DNA of 64,000 bases from Streptomyces werraensis (GTDB lineage: Bacteria > Actinomycetota > Actinomycetes > Streptomycetales > Streptomycetaceae), in assembly GCA_014656175.1 (NCBI GenBank), contig BNBX01000001.1, positions 722,121-786,120 on the forward strand, written 5' to 3'. The position numbers were made by a program, and so were the translations under genes. Numbering within the stretch: the first letter of the stretch is position 1; every line of letters starts with the position of its first letter. Positions 18,735 through 27,533 of the stretch are shown one piece after another. The notes under the pieces are model-generated. The model ran no database searches. It saw nothing but the letters and a program-made list of their open reading frames with translations, and was not told where the DNA came from.

Positions 18735-19982
18735 ATGGTCGATCACACGGGCCCGGCGCCCGAACTGCGCAGCCTGCAGCCGGACGAGTGGGACAGCGCG
18801 TACGGGAACCTGCTGCGGGCCTTCGGCGGGCTGCCGGAGGCCGACGAGGAGCGGCAACTGTGGCGCGCCCTGACCGAGTTCGGCCGTTTCCTGGCCGCCT
18901 GGGACGGCGACCGGTGCGTGGCGTCCGGGGGCGCCTTCTCCTTCCGGCTGACCGTGCCCGGCGGGGCGTCGGTTCCGGCCGCGGGCGTGACGATGGTGAG
19001 CGTGGCCGCCACCCACCGGCGGCGCGGGGTGCTGACCGCGATGATGCGCCGGCAGCTGGACGACATCCGATCCTGGGGCGAGCCGCTGGCGGTGCTGACG
19101 GCGTCGGAGCCGGCGATCTACGGCCGGTTCGGCTACGGAGCGGCGACCTTCCAGCTCGACGCGGAGATCGACACCCTGCGCGCCGGTCTGTCGGTGCCGG
19201 CCGGTACGGACGACGTACGGCTGCGGTACGCGGACCCGGCGGAGGTGCTGGACGCGTGCGAGGCGGTCTACGCACAGCTGGTGCCGGGGCGGCCCGGGAT
19301 GCTGGCGCGGCGGCCCGGCTGGGAGAAGGTGGGGGTGCTGGACCCGGAGAGCGAGCGGGGCGGGGCGTCGCCGCTGCAGTGCGTGGTCGCCGAGCGCGAC
19401 GGCGCGACGGTCGGGTACGCGCGGTTCCGGGTGAAGCCGTCCTGGGGTCCGGGCGGGCCCGACGGCGAGGTGGCGCTGAGCGCCCTGGACGCGCTGGACC
19501 CGGCGGCGGCCGCGGCGCTGTGGCGGTTCCTGTTCGACCTGGACCTGACGTCGTCGCTGCGGGTGCGGGGGCGGCCGGTGGACGATGCCTGGCAGTACCT
19601 GGTGAAGGACGTGCGGCGCTGCCGCCCGGCGTTGCGGGACGCGTTGTACGTGCGCCTGGTGGAGGTGGATGCGGCGCTCGCGGCGCGCACGTACCGGACG
19701 CCGGTGGACGTGGTGCTGGAGGTGGAGGACGCCTTCTGCCCGTGGAACGCGGGGCGGTGGCGGCTGAGCGGGGACGCCAAGGGGGCGGTCTGCGAGCCGA
19801 CCCGGGACGCGGCCGACCTCGCCCTGTCGGTGCGGGAGCTGGGCGCCGCCTACCTGGGCGGGGTGAGCCTGACCGCGCTGGCCGCGGCCGGGCGGGTGCG
19901 GGAGCTGCGGGACGGGGCGCTGGCCGAGGCGTCCGCGGCGTTCGGCGGCGACCCGGCGCCGTGGCTGCCGCACGGCTTCTGA
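18735..19982 (+). CDS. Eis-like GNAT N-acetyltransferase
   Basis: 415 residues. The N-terminal GNAT domain includes the acetyl-CoA-binding stretch VSVAATHRRRGVLTAMM (V-x-x-x-x-R-R-x-G pattern). A second degenerate GNAT-like domain and a C-terminal sterol-carrier-type domain follow, the three-part plan of the Eis family. Mycobacterial Eis acetylates aminoglycosides and other amines; whether this one does is unknown. The C-terminal carboxylate, used as a general base in Eis, is the expected terminal Phe (PHGF). I chose the ATG at 18735; much longer upstream frames lie over the divergent phosphatase gene. Confidence 0.85.
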   Translation: MVDHTGPAPELRSLQPDEWDSAYGNLLRAFGGLPEADEERQLWRALTEFGRFLAAWDGDRCVASGGAFSFRLTVPGGASVPAAGVTMVSVAATHRRRGVLTAMMRRQLDDIRSWGEPLAVLTASEPAIYGRFGYGAATFQLDAEIDTLRAGLSVPAGTDDVRLRYADPAEVLDACEAVYAQLVPGRPGMLARRPGWEKVGVLDPESERGGASPLQCVVAERDGATVGYARFRVKPSWGPGGPDGEVALSALDALDPAAAAALWRFLFDLDLTSSLRVRGRPVDDAWQYLVKDVRRCRPALRDALYVRLVEVDAALAARTYRTPVDVVLEVEDAFCPWNAGRWRLSGDAKGAVCEPTRDAADLALSVRELGAAYLGGVSLTALAAAGRVRELRDGALAEASAAFGGDPAPWLPHGF

Positions 19983-20031
19983 TCTGCGGCGGGCCTTCGG
20001 CCGGCGTGCCTCACAGGCCGCGCGTCCGTGG

Positions 20032-20853
20032 TCAGGCCCGCTGGCAGCCCGGGCACCAGAAGAGGTTGCGGGCGGCGAGGCCGGCGGTGCGGATCTCGCC
20101 GCCGCAGATGTGGCAGGGCCGGTTCGCCCGGCGGTAGACGTAGACCTCGCCGCCGTGGTCGTCGACGCGCGGCGGGCGGCCCATGGCCTCGGGGGTGTGC
20201 TCGGGGCGGACGGTGTCGATGCGGTTGGTGCGGACGCCCTCGCGCATCAGCGCGACCAGGTCGTCCCAGATCGCGTCCCACTCGGCGCGGGTGAGGTCCT
20301 TGCCGGCCCGGTAGGGGTCGATGCCGTGCCGGAAGAGCACTTCGGCGCGGTAGACGTTGCCGACGCCCGCGACGGCCTTCTGGTCCATGAGGAGCGCGGC
20401 GATCGTCGTGCGGCTGCGGCTGATCCTGCGCCAGGCGCGCTCGGGGTCGGCGTCGGGCCGGAGCGGGTCCGGGCCGAGCCGGTCGTGTATCGCCCGCTTC
20501 TCGGGCTCCGTGATCAGGGCGCAGGTGGTCGGCCCGCGCAGGTCCACGTAGGCGGCGGTGCCGGTCAGGCGCAGCCGCACGGTGTCGGTGGGCGGCGGCG
20601 CCGGGGCGGGGCCGAAGGTGACCTTGCCGAACAGGCCGAGGTGGATGTGCACCCACTCCGGGTGGCCGGGGTCGCCGAAGCCCAGGAAGAGGTGCTTGCC
20701 GTGGGCGTCGGTGGTGCGCAGCGGGGTGCGGTCGAGGAGGGCCGCGGCGTCGCTGAACTTGCCCTGGGGGCTGGTGACGCGCAGGGAGGAGTCCGCCCGG
20801 AAGGCTTTGGCGTAGTCCTCGGCCAGCCGGTGGATGGTGTGTCCCTCGGGCAC
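20032..20853 (-). CDS. Fpg/Nei-family DNA glycosylase (endonuclease VIII-like)
   Basis: Base-excision repair enzyme with glycosylase and beta/delta-lyase activities on oxidised bases. It is 273 residues. After Met removal the N-terminus is PEGHTIHR, giving the catalytic Pro2 and Glu3. PEGHTIHRLA is the Nei-type rather than Fpg-type (PELPEVE) opening. The helix-two-turn-helix (DQKAVAGVGNVYRAEVLF) and C-terminal zinc finger (CHICGG, CPGCQ) are intact. The GTG at 20853 has GAGGGGGA upstream; any longer start would hide the catalytic proline. It sits 37 bases downstream of rpiB in the same direction and is probably co-transcribed with it. Confidence 0.93.
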   Translation of the reverse strand: MPEGHTIHRLAEDYAKAFRADSSLRVTSPQGKFSDAAALLDRTPLRTTDAHGKHLFLGFGDPGHPEWVHIHLGLFGKVTFGPAPAPPPTDTVRLRLTGTAAYVDLRGPTTCALITEPEKRAIHDRLGPDPLRPDADPERAWRRISRSRTTIAALLMDQKAVAGVGNVYRAEVLFRHGIDPYRAGKDLTRAEWDAIWDDLVALMREGVRTNRIDTVRPEHTPEAMGRPPRVDDHGGEVYVYRRANRPCHICGGEIRTAGLAARNLFWCPGCQRA

Positions 20854-20890
20854 GGTCCCCCTCGCTCGCTCCGCTGTCTGTGTCCGGTCG

Positions 20891-21376
<486 letters not shown>

Positions 21377-21580
21377 GCGTCGAGTGTGACACGGCCCCCG
21401 TGGGGAAGCGGCGCGGGGTGGGGCGCGTGAAAAATGTGAGCTGTTCCATAGGACCTCAGGAAAAGCTCAAGTAACGATTGGAAATCAAAGGTTCCTGTAT
21501 AAGTTCACCTCCGTTTCACTGGTGCAGCTCGTGCAGCTCACGTACGGGTACCGCTCAACCGGCTCAAAGGAAGACCCCAC

Positions 21581-23050
21581 ATGACTTCGCAGCCGACCCT
21601 CACCAAGGCCGGTAACGGCCCCGAGGGCCCCGGAGGCCCGTCCACGGGCTCCGGGCTCCAGGCCGGTCTCAAGAACCGGCATCTGTCGATGATCGCCATC
21701 GGCGGTGTCATCGGCGCCGGACTCTTCGTCGGTTCCAGCACCGGCATCGCCACCGCCGGTCCCGGCATCCTCCTGTCGTACGCGCTCGTCGGCACGCTCG
21801 TGGTGCTGGTGATGCGGATGCTCGGTGAGATGTCCGCGGCGAACCCGACCTCCGGCTCCTTCTCCGCGCACGCCGACCGGGCTCTCGGCCCCTGGGCGGG
21901 ATTCACCATCGGCTGGCTGTACTGGTTCTTCTGGGTCGTCGTGCTCGCCGTGGAGGCGACCGCGGGCGCCGCCATCCTCGAAGGGTGGATACCCGCCGTC
22001 CCGCAGTGGGGCTGGGCGCTCATCGTGATGGTGGTGCTGACCGCGACGAACCTGGCGTCGGTCGGCTCCTACGGCGAGTTCGAGTTCTGGTTCGCCGGCA
22101 TCAAGGTCGTCGCCATCGGCGCGTTCATCGTCGTCGGCGGGCTGGCCGTGTTCGGCCTGCTGCCCGGCGTCGACAGCGAGCAGGCGGGCCTGTCCAACCT
22201 GACCGGCCACGGCGGCTTCCTGCCGAACGGCGCGGGCGCCATCCTCACCGGCATCCTGCTCGTGGTGTTCTCCTTCATGGGCAGCGAGATCGCCACCCTG
22301 GCGGCCGGCGAGTCGGAGGACCCGCAGCGGGCCGTCACCAAGGCCACCAACAGCATCATCTGGCGGATCGGCGTCTTCTACCTCGGCTCGATCCTCGTCG
22401 TGGTCTGCCTGCTCCCCTGGGACAGCAAGGCCATCGCCGAGGACGGCTCGTACGTCGCCGCGCTGGACTCGCTGGGCATCGCGCACGCGGGTCAGATCAT
22501 GAACTTCATCGTGCTGACGTCCGTGCTGTCCTGTCTCAACTCCGGGCTCTACACGGCCTCCCGGATGGCCTACTCGCTCGGTGAGCGCGGGGACGCGCCG
22601 AAGTCGTTCGCCCGGACCACCCACCGGGGCGTGCCGCGTGCCGCGATCCTCGTGTCGGTCGTGTTCGGCTTCGTGGCGGTCTTCTTCAACTACAAGTTCC
22701 CCGACTCCGTCTTCCTCTTCCTGGTCAACTCCTCGGGCGCGGTCGCGCTGTTCGTGTGGCTGGTGATCTGCTTCTCGCAGCTGCGGATGCGGAAGATCAT
22801 CCAGGCGGAGGCGCCGGAGAAGCTGGTCGTGCGGATGTGGCTGTACCCGTACCTGACCTGGCTGAGCATCGGGTTCATCGTGTTCGTGCTGATCTACATG
22901 CTGACCGACACCGAGCACGACGGCCGGTCCACGATGCTGCTGACGATGCTGGTCGCGGCCGTGGTGCTGGCGATCTCCCTGGTCCGGCAGCGGCTGGCCG
23001 GCCGGCGCGCGGCCGCCGCACCGGAGCGGGACGAGGTGGGGGCGGGCTGA
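21581..23050 (+). CDS. APC-family amino acid permease, copy 1
   Basis: Proton-coupled amino acid importer of the APC superfamily, GabP/AnsP subfamily. It is 489 residues with 12 predicted membrane helices. Helix 1 carries the substrate-binding GGVIGAGLFVGSS motif, and EMSAANPTSGSFSAHADRALG is the conserved loop after helix 2. The substrate (GABA, asparagine, aromatic or another amino acid) cannot be assigned. A ribosome site AAAGGAAG precedes the ATG at 21581. A close paralogue lies at 30732-32111. A 26-base-arm terminator follows. Confidence 0.9.
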   Translation: MTSQPTLTKAGNGPEGPGGPSTGSGLQAGLKNRHLSMIAIGGVIGAGLFVGSSTGIATAGPGILLSYALVGTLVVLVMRMLGEMSAANPTSGSFSAHADRALGPWAGFTIGWLYWFFWVVVLAVEATAGAAILEGWIPAVPQWGWALIVMVVLTATNLASVGSYGEFEFWFAGIKVVAIGAFIVVGGLAVFGLLPGVDSEQAGLSNLTGHGGFLPNGAGAILTGILLVVFSFMGSEIATLAAGESEDPQRAVTKATNSIIWRIGVFYLGSILVVVCLLPWDSKAIAEDGSYVAALDSLGIAHAGQIMNFIVLTSVLSCLNSGLYTASRMAYSLGERGDAPKSFARTTHRGVPRAAILVSVVFGFVAVFFNYKFPDSVFLFLVNSSGAVALFVWLVICFSQLRMRKIIQAEAPEKLVVRMWLYPYLTWLSIGFIVFVLIYMLTDTEHDGRSTMLLTMLVAAVVLAISLVRQRLAGRRAAAAPERDEVGAG

Positions 23051-23068
23051 CCCGCCCTCCCGGACAGG

Positions 23069-23126
23069 ACACGCCGAAGGGCTCGGCGGGCGCCGTGAAC
23101 GGCGCCCGCCGAGCCCTTCGGCGTGT
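23069..23126. terminator. Bidirectional terminator between permease and bioY
   Basis: Perfect 26-base arms (23069-23094 and 23101-23126) with the loop GTGAAC. It is the longest hairpin in the window and lies between genes converging at 23050 and 23139. Confidence 0.92.
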
Positions 23127-23138
23127 GCGGTGGAGTCG

Positions 23139-23723
23139 TCAGCGCTTGTCGACGAGCTTCCAGGCGGTCGGCAGCAGGCCCATCGCGAGCGCCGCCTTGA
23201 GCGCGTCACCGATGAGGAACGGGGTCAGGCCGGCCGCGATCGCCGCGGAGGCGGACATCCCGGTGGCCAGGGCCAGGTACGGCACGCCGACGGCGTAGAT
23301 GACCGCCGAGCCGAGCAGCATCGTGCCGGCCGTGCGCCAGGCGGAGCGGTCGGCGCCGCGGCGGGCGAGCGCGCCCACGACGACGGACGCCAGCAGCATG
23401 CCGAGGATGTAGCCGAACGACGGCATGCCCATCCCGGACCTGCCCTCCGCGAACCACGGCACGCCCGCCATGCCGACCAGCGCGTACACCGCGAGCGAGG
23501 CGAAGCCGCGGCGGGCGCCGAGGGTGGTGCCGACGAGGAGCGCCGCGAAGGTCTGGCCGGTCACCGGCACCGGGGAGCCGGGGACGGGCACCGCGATCTG
23601 GGCGGCGAGACCGGTGAGGGCGGCGCCGCCGAGCACGAGGGCCGCGTCCCGGACACGGGAGGCGGGGACGAGGTCGGCGAGGACCTGTCCGGGCCGGGCG
23701 GAGGTGACGGTGGCGGTGCTCAT
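23139..23723 (-). CDS. bioY: Biotin transporter BioY (ECF substrate-binding component)
   Basis: Integral membrane biotin-binding protein of ECF-type vitamin importers. It is 194 residues with about six helices. Family motifs are AAQIAVPVPGSPVPVTGQTFAAL-like (helix 1-2 region), the GARRGFASLAVYALVGMAGVPWF segment, and GYILGMLLAS. GGGGAG precedes the ATG at 23723, and longer frames are rejected. No bioMN energising genes adjoin it. Solitary BioY can work alone or share ECF modules encoded elsewhere. Confidence 0.92.
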   Translation of the reverse strand: MSTATVTSARPGQVLADLVPASRVRDAALVLGGAALTGLAAQIAVPVPGSPVPVTGQTFAALLVGTTLGARRGFASLAVYALVGMAGVPWFAEGRSGMGMPSFGYILGMLLASVVVGALARRGADRSAWRTAGTMLLGSAVIYAVGVPYLALATGMSASAAIAAGLTPFLIGDALKAALAMGLLPTAWKLVDKR

Positions 23724-24013
23724 GGGGACTCCCCGGGGTGAGGGCAAGTGGGAACACGGCGACGCTATACCGGCGCCCCCGTGCCGATCACCAGCAGCGC
23801 TCGACAAAGGCTCCGTCAGGGAGTTGGTGGGCTCCGGACAAAGGAGGGGGGTCACACCTCGCCCGAGGTGACACGGGTCACTGAGGTGGCGTGGTGTCGC
23901 CGACACGGACGCGTGCGGCGGCGGCTGTAGGGATCCACCAACGCGGACAGGCATGCCCGGGCGGGCCGTCTCGCCCGTCGGTCACGGTCTGGGCAGCGGG
24001 CGAGGCCGTTTGC
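23724..24013. other. Intergenic region between bioY and the sulfur cluster
   Basis: No coding frame is supported. It holds the bioY promoter region and, at the right end, the promoter of the leader peptide. Bases 23871-23900 show a GTGACACGGGTCAC-type partial dyad that could be an operator. Confidence 0.4.
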
Positions 24014-24019
24014 TAGCTT
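24014..24019 (+). promoter_or_regulatory. -10 box of the leader-peptide/ROK transcript
   Basis: TAGCTT at 24014-24019, in the context TTTGCTAGCTTC, is a good Streptomyces -10. Transcription would begin about 7 bases later, exactly at the A of the leader ATG (24026), implying a leaderless message. The -35 is weak. Confidence 0.6.
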
Positions 24020-24025
24020 CGGGCC

Positions 24026-24109
24026 ATGGTCGCCCAGTCCCGGAACTTCACCTCGCGTCGCCACGTCGATCTGCGACGCGTGGGCGCGGCCGCCTGTCGC
24101 CTCCTCTGA
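24026..24109 (+). CDS. Putative sulfur-responsive leader peptide (27 residues)
   Basis: A 27-codon frame encodes MVAQSRNFTSRRHVDLRRVG followed by AAACRLL and a TGA. The RRHVDLxR core followed by a cysteine near the C-terminus is the signature I know from short actinobacterial leader peptides found ahead of sulfur-assimilation and sulfonate-transport genes. It ends 81 bases before the ROK regulator start. The promoter position suggests leaderless translation. Stalling at the Cys codon when cysteine is scarce is the likely regulatory use, but that is inference. Confidence 0.7.
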   Translation: MVAQSRNFTSRRHVDLRRVGAAACRLL

Positions 24110-24190
24110 CGAGGCGGGCGGAGCGGATCCGGCGCGCCTCGACTCCCGTACGACGGCGCAGTGTCGGACCCGTTCCCGAGGAAGTTCCCC

Positions 24191-25399
24191 ATGCTTCGTA
24201 CCGTGGCACCCCCGCCCCGTTCCCCCGCCCGCCCGGCGCGCGCCGCCGATCCCGACCGGCGGCGCACCAGTGCCCGTACCGTGCTGCGGTGCGTGCTGGA
24301 GCACGGTCCGGTGGCGCGCAGCACCATCGCGCGGCTCACCGGCCTGTCCCCTGCCTCCGTGACCGACCACTGCGCCCGCCTGACGGAGCTCGGCCTGGTC
24401 CGCGAGGCCACGGCGCCGCGCCGCTCCGGCGGGGTGGGACGCCCGCACCTGCCCCTCGACGTGGACGGGGCCCGGCTGGTGGTCGGCGGGGTCCATGTGG
24501 CGGTGCCGTACACCACGGTGGCGCTGCTGGACCTGCGTGGCCGGGTGGTGGCCGAGCGGAGGCTGCCGCACCCGGGCGCCGAACCGCTGCGGGTGCTGGC
24601 GCGGGCCGCCGACGGTCTCGCCGAGCTGCTGGAGCGGGTGCCGGAGCGGCGGCCGCTCGGGGTCGGCTTCGCGGCCGGCGGCTGGGTGGACCGCGCGGCC
24701 GGCACGGTCGTCGACCATCCGCTGCTGGGCTGGCGGGATGTCCCGGTGCGGGAGGCGCTGCGCGCCCGTACCGGACTGCCGGTCCATGTGGACGGGCACG
24801 CACGGGCGTTGGCGGACGCGGAGCGGCTGTTCGGCCGGGCCGCGCGGGGCAGCGGGAGCGCGCTGCACCTGTTCGCCGGGAACATCGTCGACGCGGCCTT
24901 CGCCACGCATGACGAGGTGCATCACGGGCCGCGGTCCCAGGCGGGCGCGATCGCCCATCTCCCGCTGGCGGGCGGCACCGAGCGCTGCCCGTGCGGCCGG
25001 ACCGGCTGCCTCCAGGCCGAGTTGAGCGAGCGCACCCTGTGCCGGCGGGCCCGTGAGGCAGGCGTCTGCGACGGGCGCGACCCGCTGCACGTCGTCGACG
25101 CGGCGGCGGCCGGGCATCCGGTGGCGGGGCGGCTGCTGCGGGAGCGGGCCCGCATGGTGGGGCGCGCGGTGGGTCTGCTGACGGACGTCCTCAACCCGGA
25201 GAGCGTCGTCGTCACCGAGATCGGCGTCATCCACCGGCCGGACTGTCTCGCGGCGCTGCGCGGCGAGCTGGACCCGGCGCGTGCGGCCACCGTGACACCG
25301 ACGAGTTTCCCGGAATCCGTGCTGGCCGTCGCCGGTGGAGCGGTCGCTCTCGACGTGCTCTACCGGGATCCGCTGAGCGTGTCACCAGAACGTATTTAA
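24191..25399 (+). CDS. ROK-family transcriptional regulator of the sulfonate cluster
   Basis: 402 residues. An N-terminal winged helix-turn-helix (ARTVLRCVLEHGPVARSTIA, then RLTGLSPASVTDH) is followed by an ASKHA sugar-kinase-like fold. The ROK zinc motif CPCGRTGCLQ is preceded by a histidine (HHGPRSQAGA), and the glycine-rich VGFAAGGWVD motif is present. The usual catalytic ND of sugar kinases reads VDGHARAL here, consistent with a regulator rather than a kinase. I chose the ATG at 24191 because GAGGAAG lies 6 bases upstream; a GTG at 24161 is possible. It sits between the two leader peptides and probably controls the importer that follows. The effector is unknown. Confidence 0.85.
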   Translation: MLRTVAPPPRSPARPARAADPDRRRTSARTVLRCVLEHGPVARSTIARLTGLSPASVTDHCARLTELGLVREATAPRRSGGVGRPHLPLDVDGARLVVGGVHVAVPYTTVALLDLRGRVVAERRLPHPGAEPLRVLARAADGLAELLERVPERRPLGVGFAAGGWVDRAAGTVVDHPLLGWRDVPVREALRARTGLPVHVDGHARALADAERLFGRAARGSGSALHLFAGNIVDAAFATHDEVHHGPRSQAGAIAHLPLAGGTERCPCGRTGCLQAELSERTLCRRAREAGVCDGRDPLHVVDAAAAGHPVAGRLLRERARMVGRAVGLLTDVLNPESVVVTEIGVIHRPDCLAALRGELDPARAATVTPTSFPESVLAVAGGAVALDVLYRDPLSVSPERI

Positions 25400-25416
25400 T
25401 TCAGAAACTCCGAATA

Positions 25417-25446
25417 TTGACAGCCCTCTTCAGGGACGAGGAACAT
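25417..25446 (+). promoter_or_regulatory. Promoter of the sulfonate import operon
   Basis: A consensus -35, TTGACA (25417-25422), lies 18 bases before GAACAT (25441-25446), a weak -10. It starts 18 bases after the ROK stop. The predicted start point near 25453-25454 would place the cysteine-rich upstream frame at the very 5' end of the mRNA. Confidence 0.5.
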
Positions 25447-25453
25447 GCTGGTC

Positions 25454-25480
25454 ATGAGCTGTCGCACCCTCTGTTGCTGA
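25454..25480 (+). CDS. Cysteine-rich upstream peptide MSCRTLCC
   Basis: An eight-codon frame with three cysteines, ending Cys-Cys-stop. It lies 141 bases before the solute-binding lipoprotein gene. Starting at the earlier in-frame ATG (25445) would give MLVMSCRTLCC, with GAGG only 3 bases before it. In mycobacteria, short polycysteine frames at operon 5' ends act as cysteine-responsive attenuators, and the context here (sulfonate uptake) fits the same idea. Downstream, a TGACGC/GCGTCA pair (about 25486-25510) and CCGGGC/GCCCGG (25535-25553) could form hairpins. Translation is not proven. Confidence 0.55.
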   Translation: MSCRTLCC

Positions 25481-25620
25481 CACGTTGACGCGCGATCTCC
25501 CGCAGCGTCACCCCTTTCTCTCGCGCTTTTTCTTCCGGGCATTTTCCGCCCGGTAATTCAGCCTGCCTTTCCGTCCCCGCGCACACCCTTGTGCGCATTC
25601 TTCATCCCGGGAGTTCTCTC

Positions 25621-26685
25621 ATGCCCGCACCACCGGCGGCCGGCCTCGACCGGCGTCTCTTCCTCACCTCCCTGCTCGGCGTCACCGCCGCCGCTGCCGG
25701 ACTGAGCGGCTGCGCCGAGGCCGGGGCCGCGGCCGACGAGGCCGCGCTGAAGGCCCCGCTGGCCGGCAAGGTCCCGCCCGGCACCCGTCTGAAGATCTCC
25801 TCGTTCGAGAACTTCCAGCAGATCCAGCTGAAGCTCGCCGGCCTGGACGACCTGCCGTTCGAGGTGGCGGAGTGGCTGAACATCGGGGCCGGTCCGGACG
25901 TCATCAACGCGTTCCGCGCCAAGTCCCTGGACCTCGCCAACAACGCGGGCATCCCGCCCATCCAGGCCTTCTACCAGGGCTTCGACGCGCGGATCGTCGC
26001 CATCAACGTCACCCGCAAGCCCAACTACCTGTTCGCCACGAAGCCCGGCAGCGACATCCGCACGGTCGCCGACTTCAAGGGCAGGCGGCTGGCGTTCTCG
26101 CAGGGCCAGGCCCAGGGCGTGGTGCTGCTGCGCGCCCTCAAGGAGGCCGGCCTGGACCACGACGACGCCGAGCTGGTGCCGCTGACCAGCAACCAGTTCC
26201 TCACCGCCCTGCAGTCCGGGCAGGTGGACATCGCCCCGCTCGGCATCAGCCAGGCACCGGCCTACCTCACGCAGTACGGGTCGAAGGGCGCCCGCACCAT
26301 CCCCACCGACGTGGTGGACCTGCTCAACCTGCTGTGGGCGCCGGCCGAGGTGCTCGCCGACCGGGCCAAGGCCGCCGCGGTCGCCGCGTACATCCCGTAC
26401 TGGGCCCAGGGCGCGGTGTGGCAGTACGAGCACCCGGACGTGTGGAACCGGGAGTACTACGTCAAGACGCAGAACCTCACGCCCGCCCAGGCCGAGTCCA
26501 TCACGGCACTCGCCAACAAGCCCTGCTTCCCGCCGCGCTGGGACGAGGCGATCGTGTGGGAGCAGGAGACCGCCGATCTGCTCGCGGAAGGCGGCTACGT
26601 GAAGAAGTTCGACGTCGGCGTCCTCTTCGACCGGCGCTTCGAGTCGCTCGCCGCGCGCGCCGTGCCCGCGGAGTACCGGAGGTGA
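25621..26685 (+). CDS. SsuA/TauA-type sulfonate-binding lipoprotein of an ABC importer
   Basis: 354 residues. The signal sequence contains a twin-arginine motif (DRRLFLTS, Arg11-Arg12) and a lipobox LSGC with Cys31 as lipidation site, so it is likely Tat-exported and membrane anchored. The rest is a NMT1/SsuA-like periplasmic-binding fold, with features such as IGAGPDVINAF, DFKGRRLAFSQGQAQGVVLL and LQSGQVDIAPLG. It should capture an organosulfonate or a related sulfur compound. The exact ligand is not evident. The ATG at 25621 has GGGAG 7 bases upstream. It is the first structural gene of the operon, and its stop overlaps the start region of the permease. Confidence 0.88.
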   Translation: MPAPPAAGLDRRLFLTSLLGVTAAAAGLSGCAEAGAAADEAALKAPLAGKVPPGTRLKISSFENFQQIQLKLAGLDDLPFEVAEWLNIGAGPDVINAFRAKSLDLANNAGIPPIQAFYQGFDARIVAINVTRKPNYLFATKPGSDIRTVADFKGRRLAFSQGQAQGVVLLRALKEAGLDHDDAELVPLTSNQFLTALQSGQVDIAPLGISQAPAYLTQYGSKGARTIPTDVVDLLNLLWAPAEVLADRAKAAAVAAYIPYWAQGAVWQYEHPDVWNREYYVKTQNLTPAQAESITALANKPCFPPRWDEAIVWEQETADLLAEGGYVKKFDVGVLFDRRFESLAARAVPAEYRR

Positions 26686-26690
26686 CCGCC

Positions 26691-27533
26691 GTGACCACGA
26701 CCACGACCGCGCCCGCACCGCCCGCCGCCGTCGCGGAGGAGCACCAGGTACGGCGACGACGACGGCTGTCTCCCGGGAAACGGCTGCCCGCCACCCGGAT
26801 CACCGGCCCGCTGCTGGTGCTGGCGCTGTGGGCCGCCGCCTCCGCCACCGGACGGCTGGACCCAGGCGCGATCCCCGCGCCCTGGACCGTGGTGGAGACC
26901 GGGATCCGGCTGTGGACCGAGGGCACCCTCCCCCGCGACGTCCTCACCTCGCTGCAGCGCGCCGGGGCCGGGTTCGCCATCGGTCTCACGGCCGGCATCG
27001 TGCTCGCCCTGGCCTCGGGGCTCAGCCGGATCGGCGAGGCGCTGATCGACGGCAGCGTGCAGCTCAACCGCGCGGTGCCCACGCTGGGTCTGATCCCGCT
27101 GTTCATCCTCTGGCTGGGCATCGGCGAGACCTTCAAGATCGCGATCATCGCCATCGTCGTCTACGTCCCGATCTACCTGAACACCCACGCCGCGCTGTCG
27201 GGCATCGACCACCGGTTCGTGGAGCTGGCGGAGGTGCAGGGCCTGTCCCGGTTCGCCTTCGTCCGGCAGGTCGTCGTGCCGGGCGCGCTGCCCGGCTTCT
27301 TCGTCGGGCTGCGGCTCGGCGTCACCGGGTCCTGGCTGGGCCTGGTCGTCCTCGAGCAGATCAACGCCACCAGCGGACTCGGCTACATGATGTTCCAGGC
27401 GCAGAACTACGGCCAGACGGACGTCATCCTCGTCGGTCTGGTCGTCTACGGCCTCTTCGGCCTGGTCTCCGACACCGCCGTCCGCGCGATCGAACGGAGG
27501 GTGCTGTCATGGCGCCGCACACTGAGCAGCTGA
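26691..27533 (+). CDS. SsuC/TauC-type ABC importer permease
   Basis: 280 residues. A Thr/Ala-rich cytosolic N-terminus leads into six membrane helices. The EAA loop that docks the ATPase is EVQGLSRFAFVRQVVVPGALP, followed by the family-typical GFFVGLRLGVTGSWLGLVVLEQ. I chose the GTG at 26691, with GGAGG 8 bases upstream; a GTG at 26682 overlapping the ssuA-type stop is the alternative. It forms the transmembrane channel for the preceding binding protein. Confidence 0.9.
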   Translation: MTTTTTAPAPPAAVAEEHQVRRRRRLSPGKRLPATRITGPLLVLALWAAASATGRLDPGAIPAPWTVVETGIRLWTEGTLPRDVLTSLQRAGAGFAIGLTAGIVLALASGLSRIGEALIDGSVQLNRAVPTLGLIPLFILWLGIGETFKIAIIAIVVYVPIYLNTHAALSGIDHRFVELAEVQGLSRFAFVRQVVVPGALPGFFVGLRLGVTGSWLGLVVLEQINATSGLGYMMFQAQNYGQTDVILVGLVVYGLFGLVSDTAVRAIERRVLSWRRTLSS

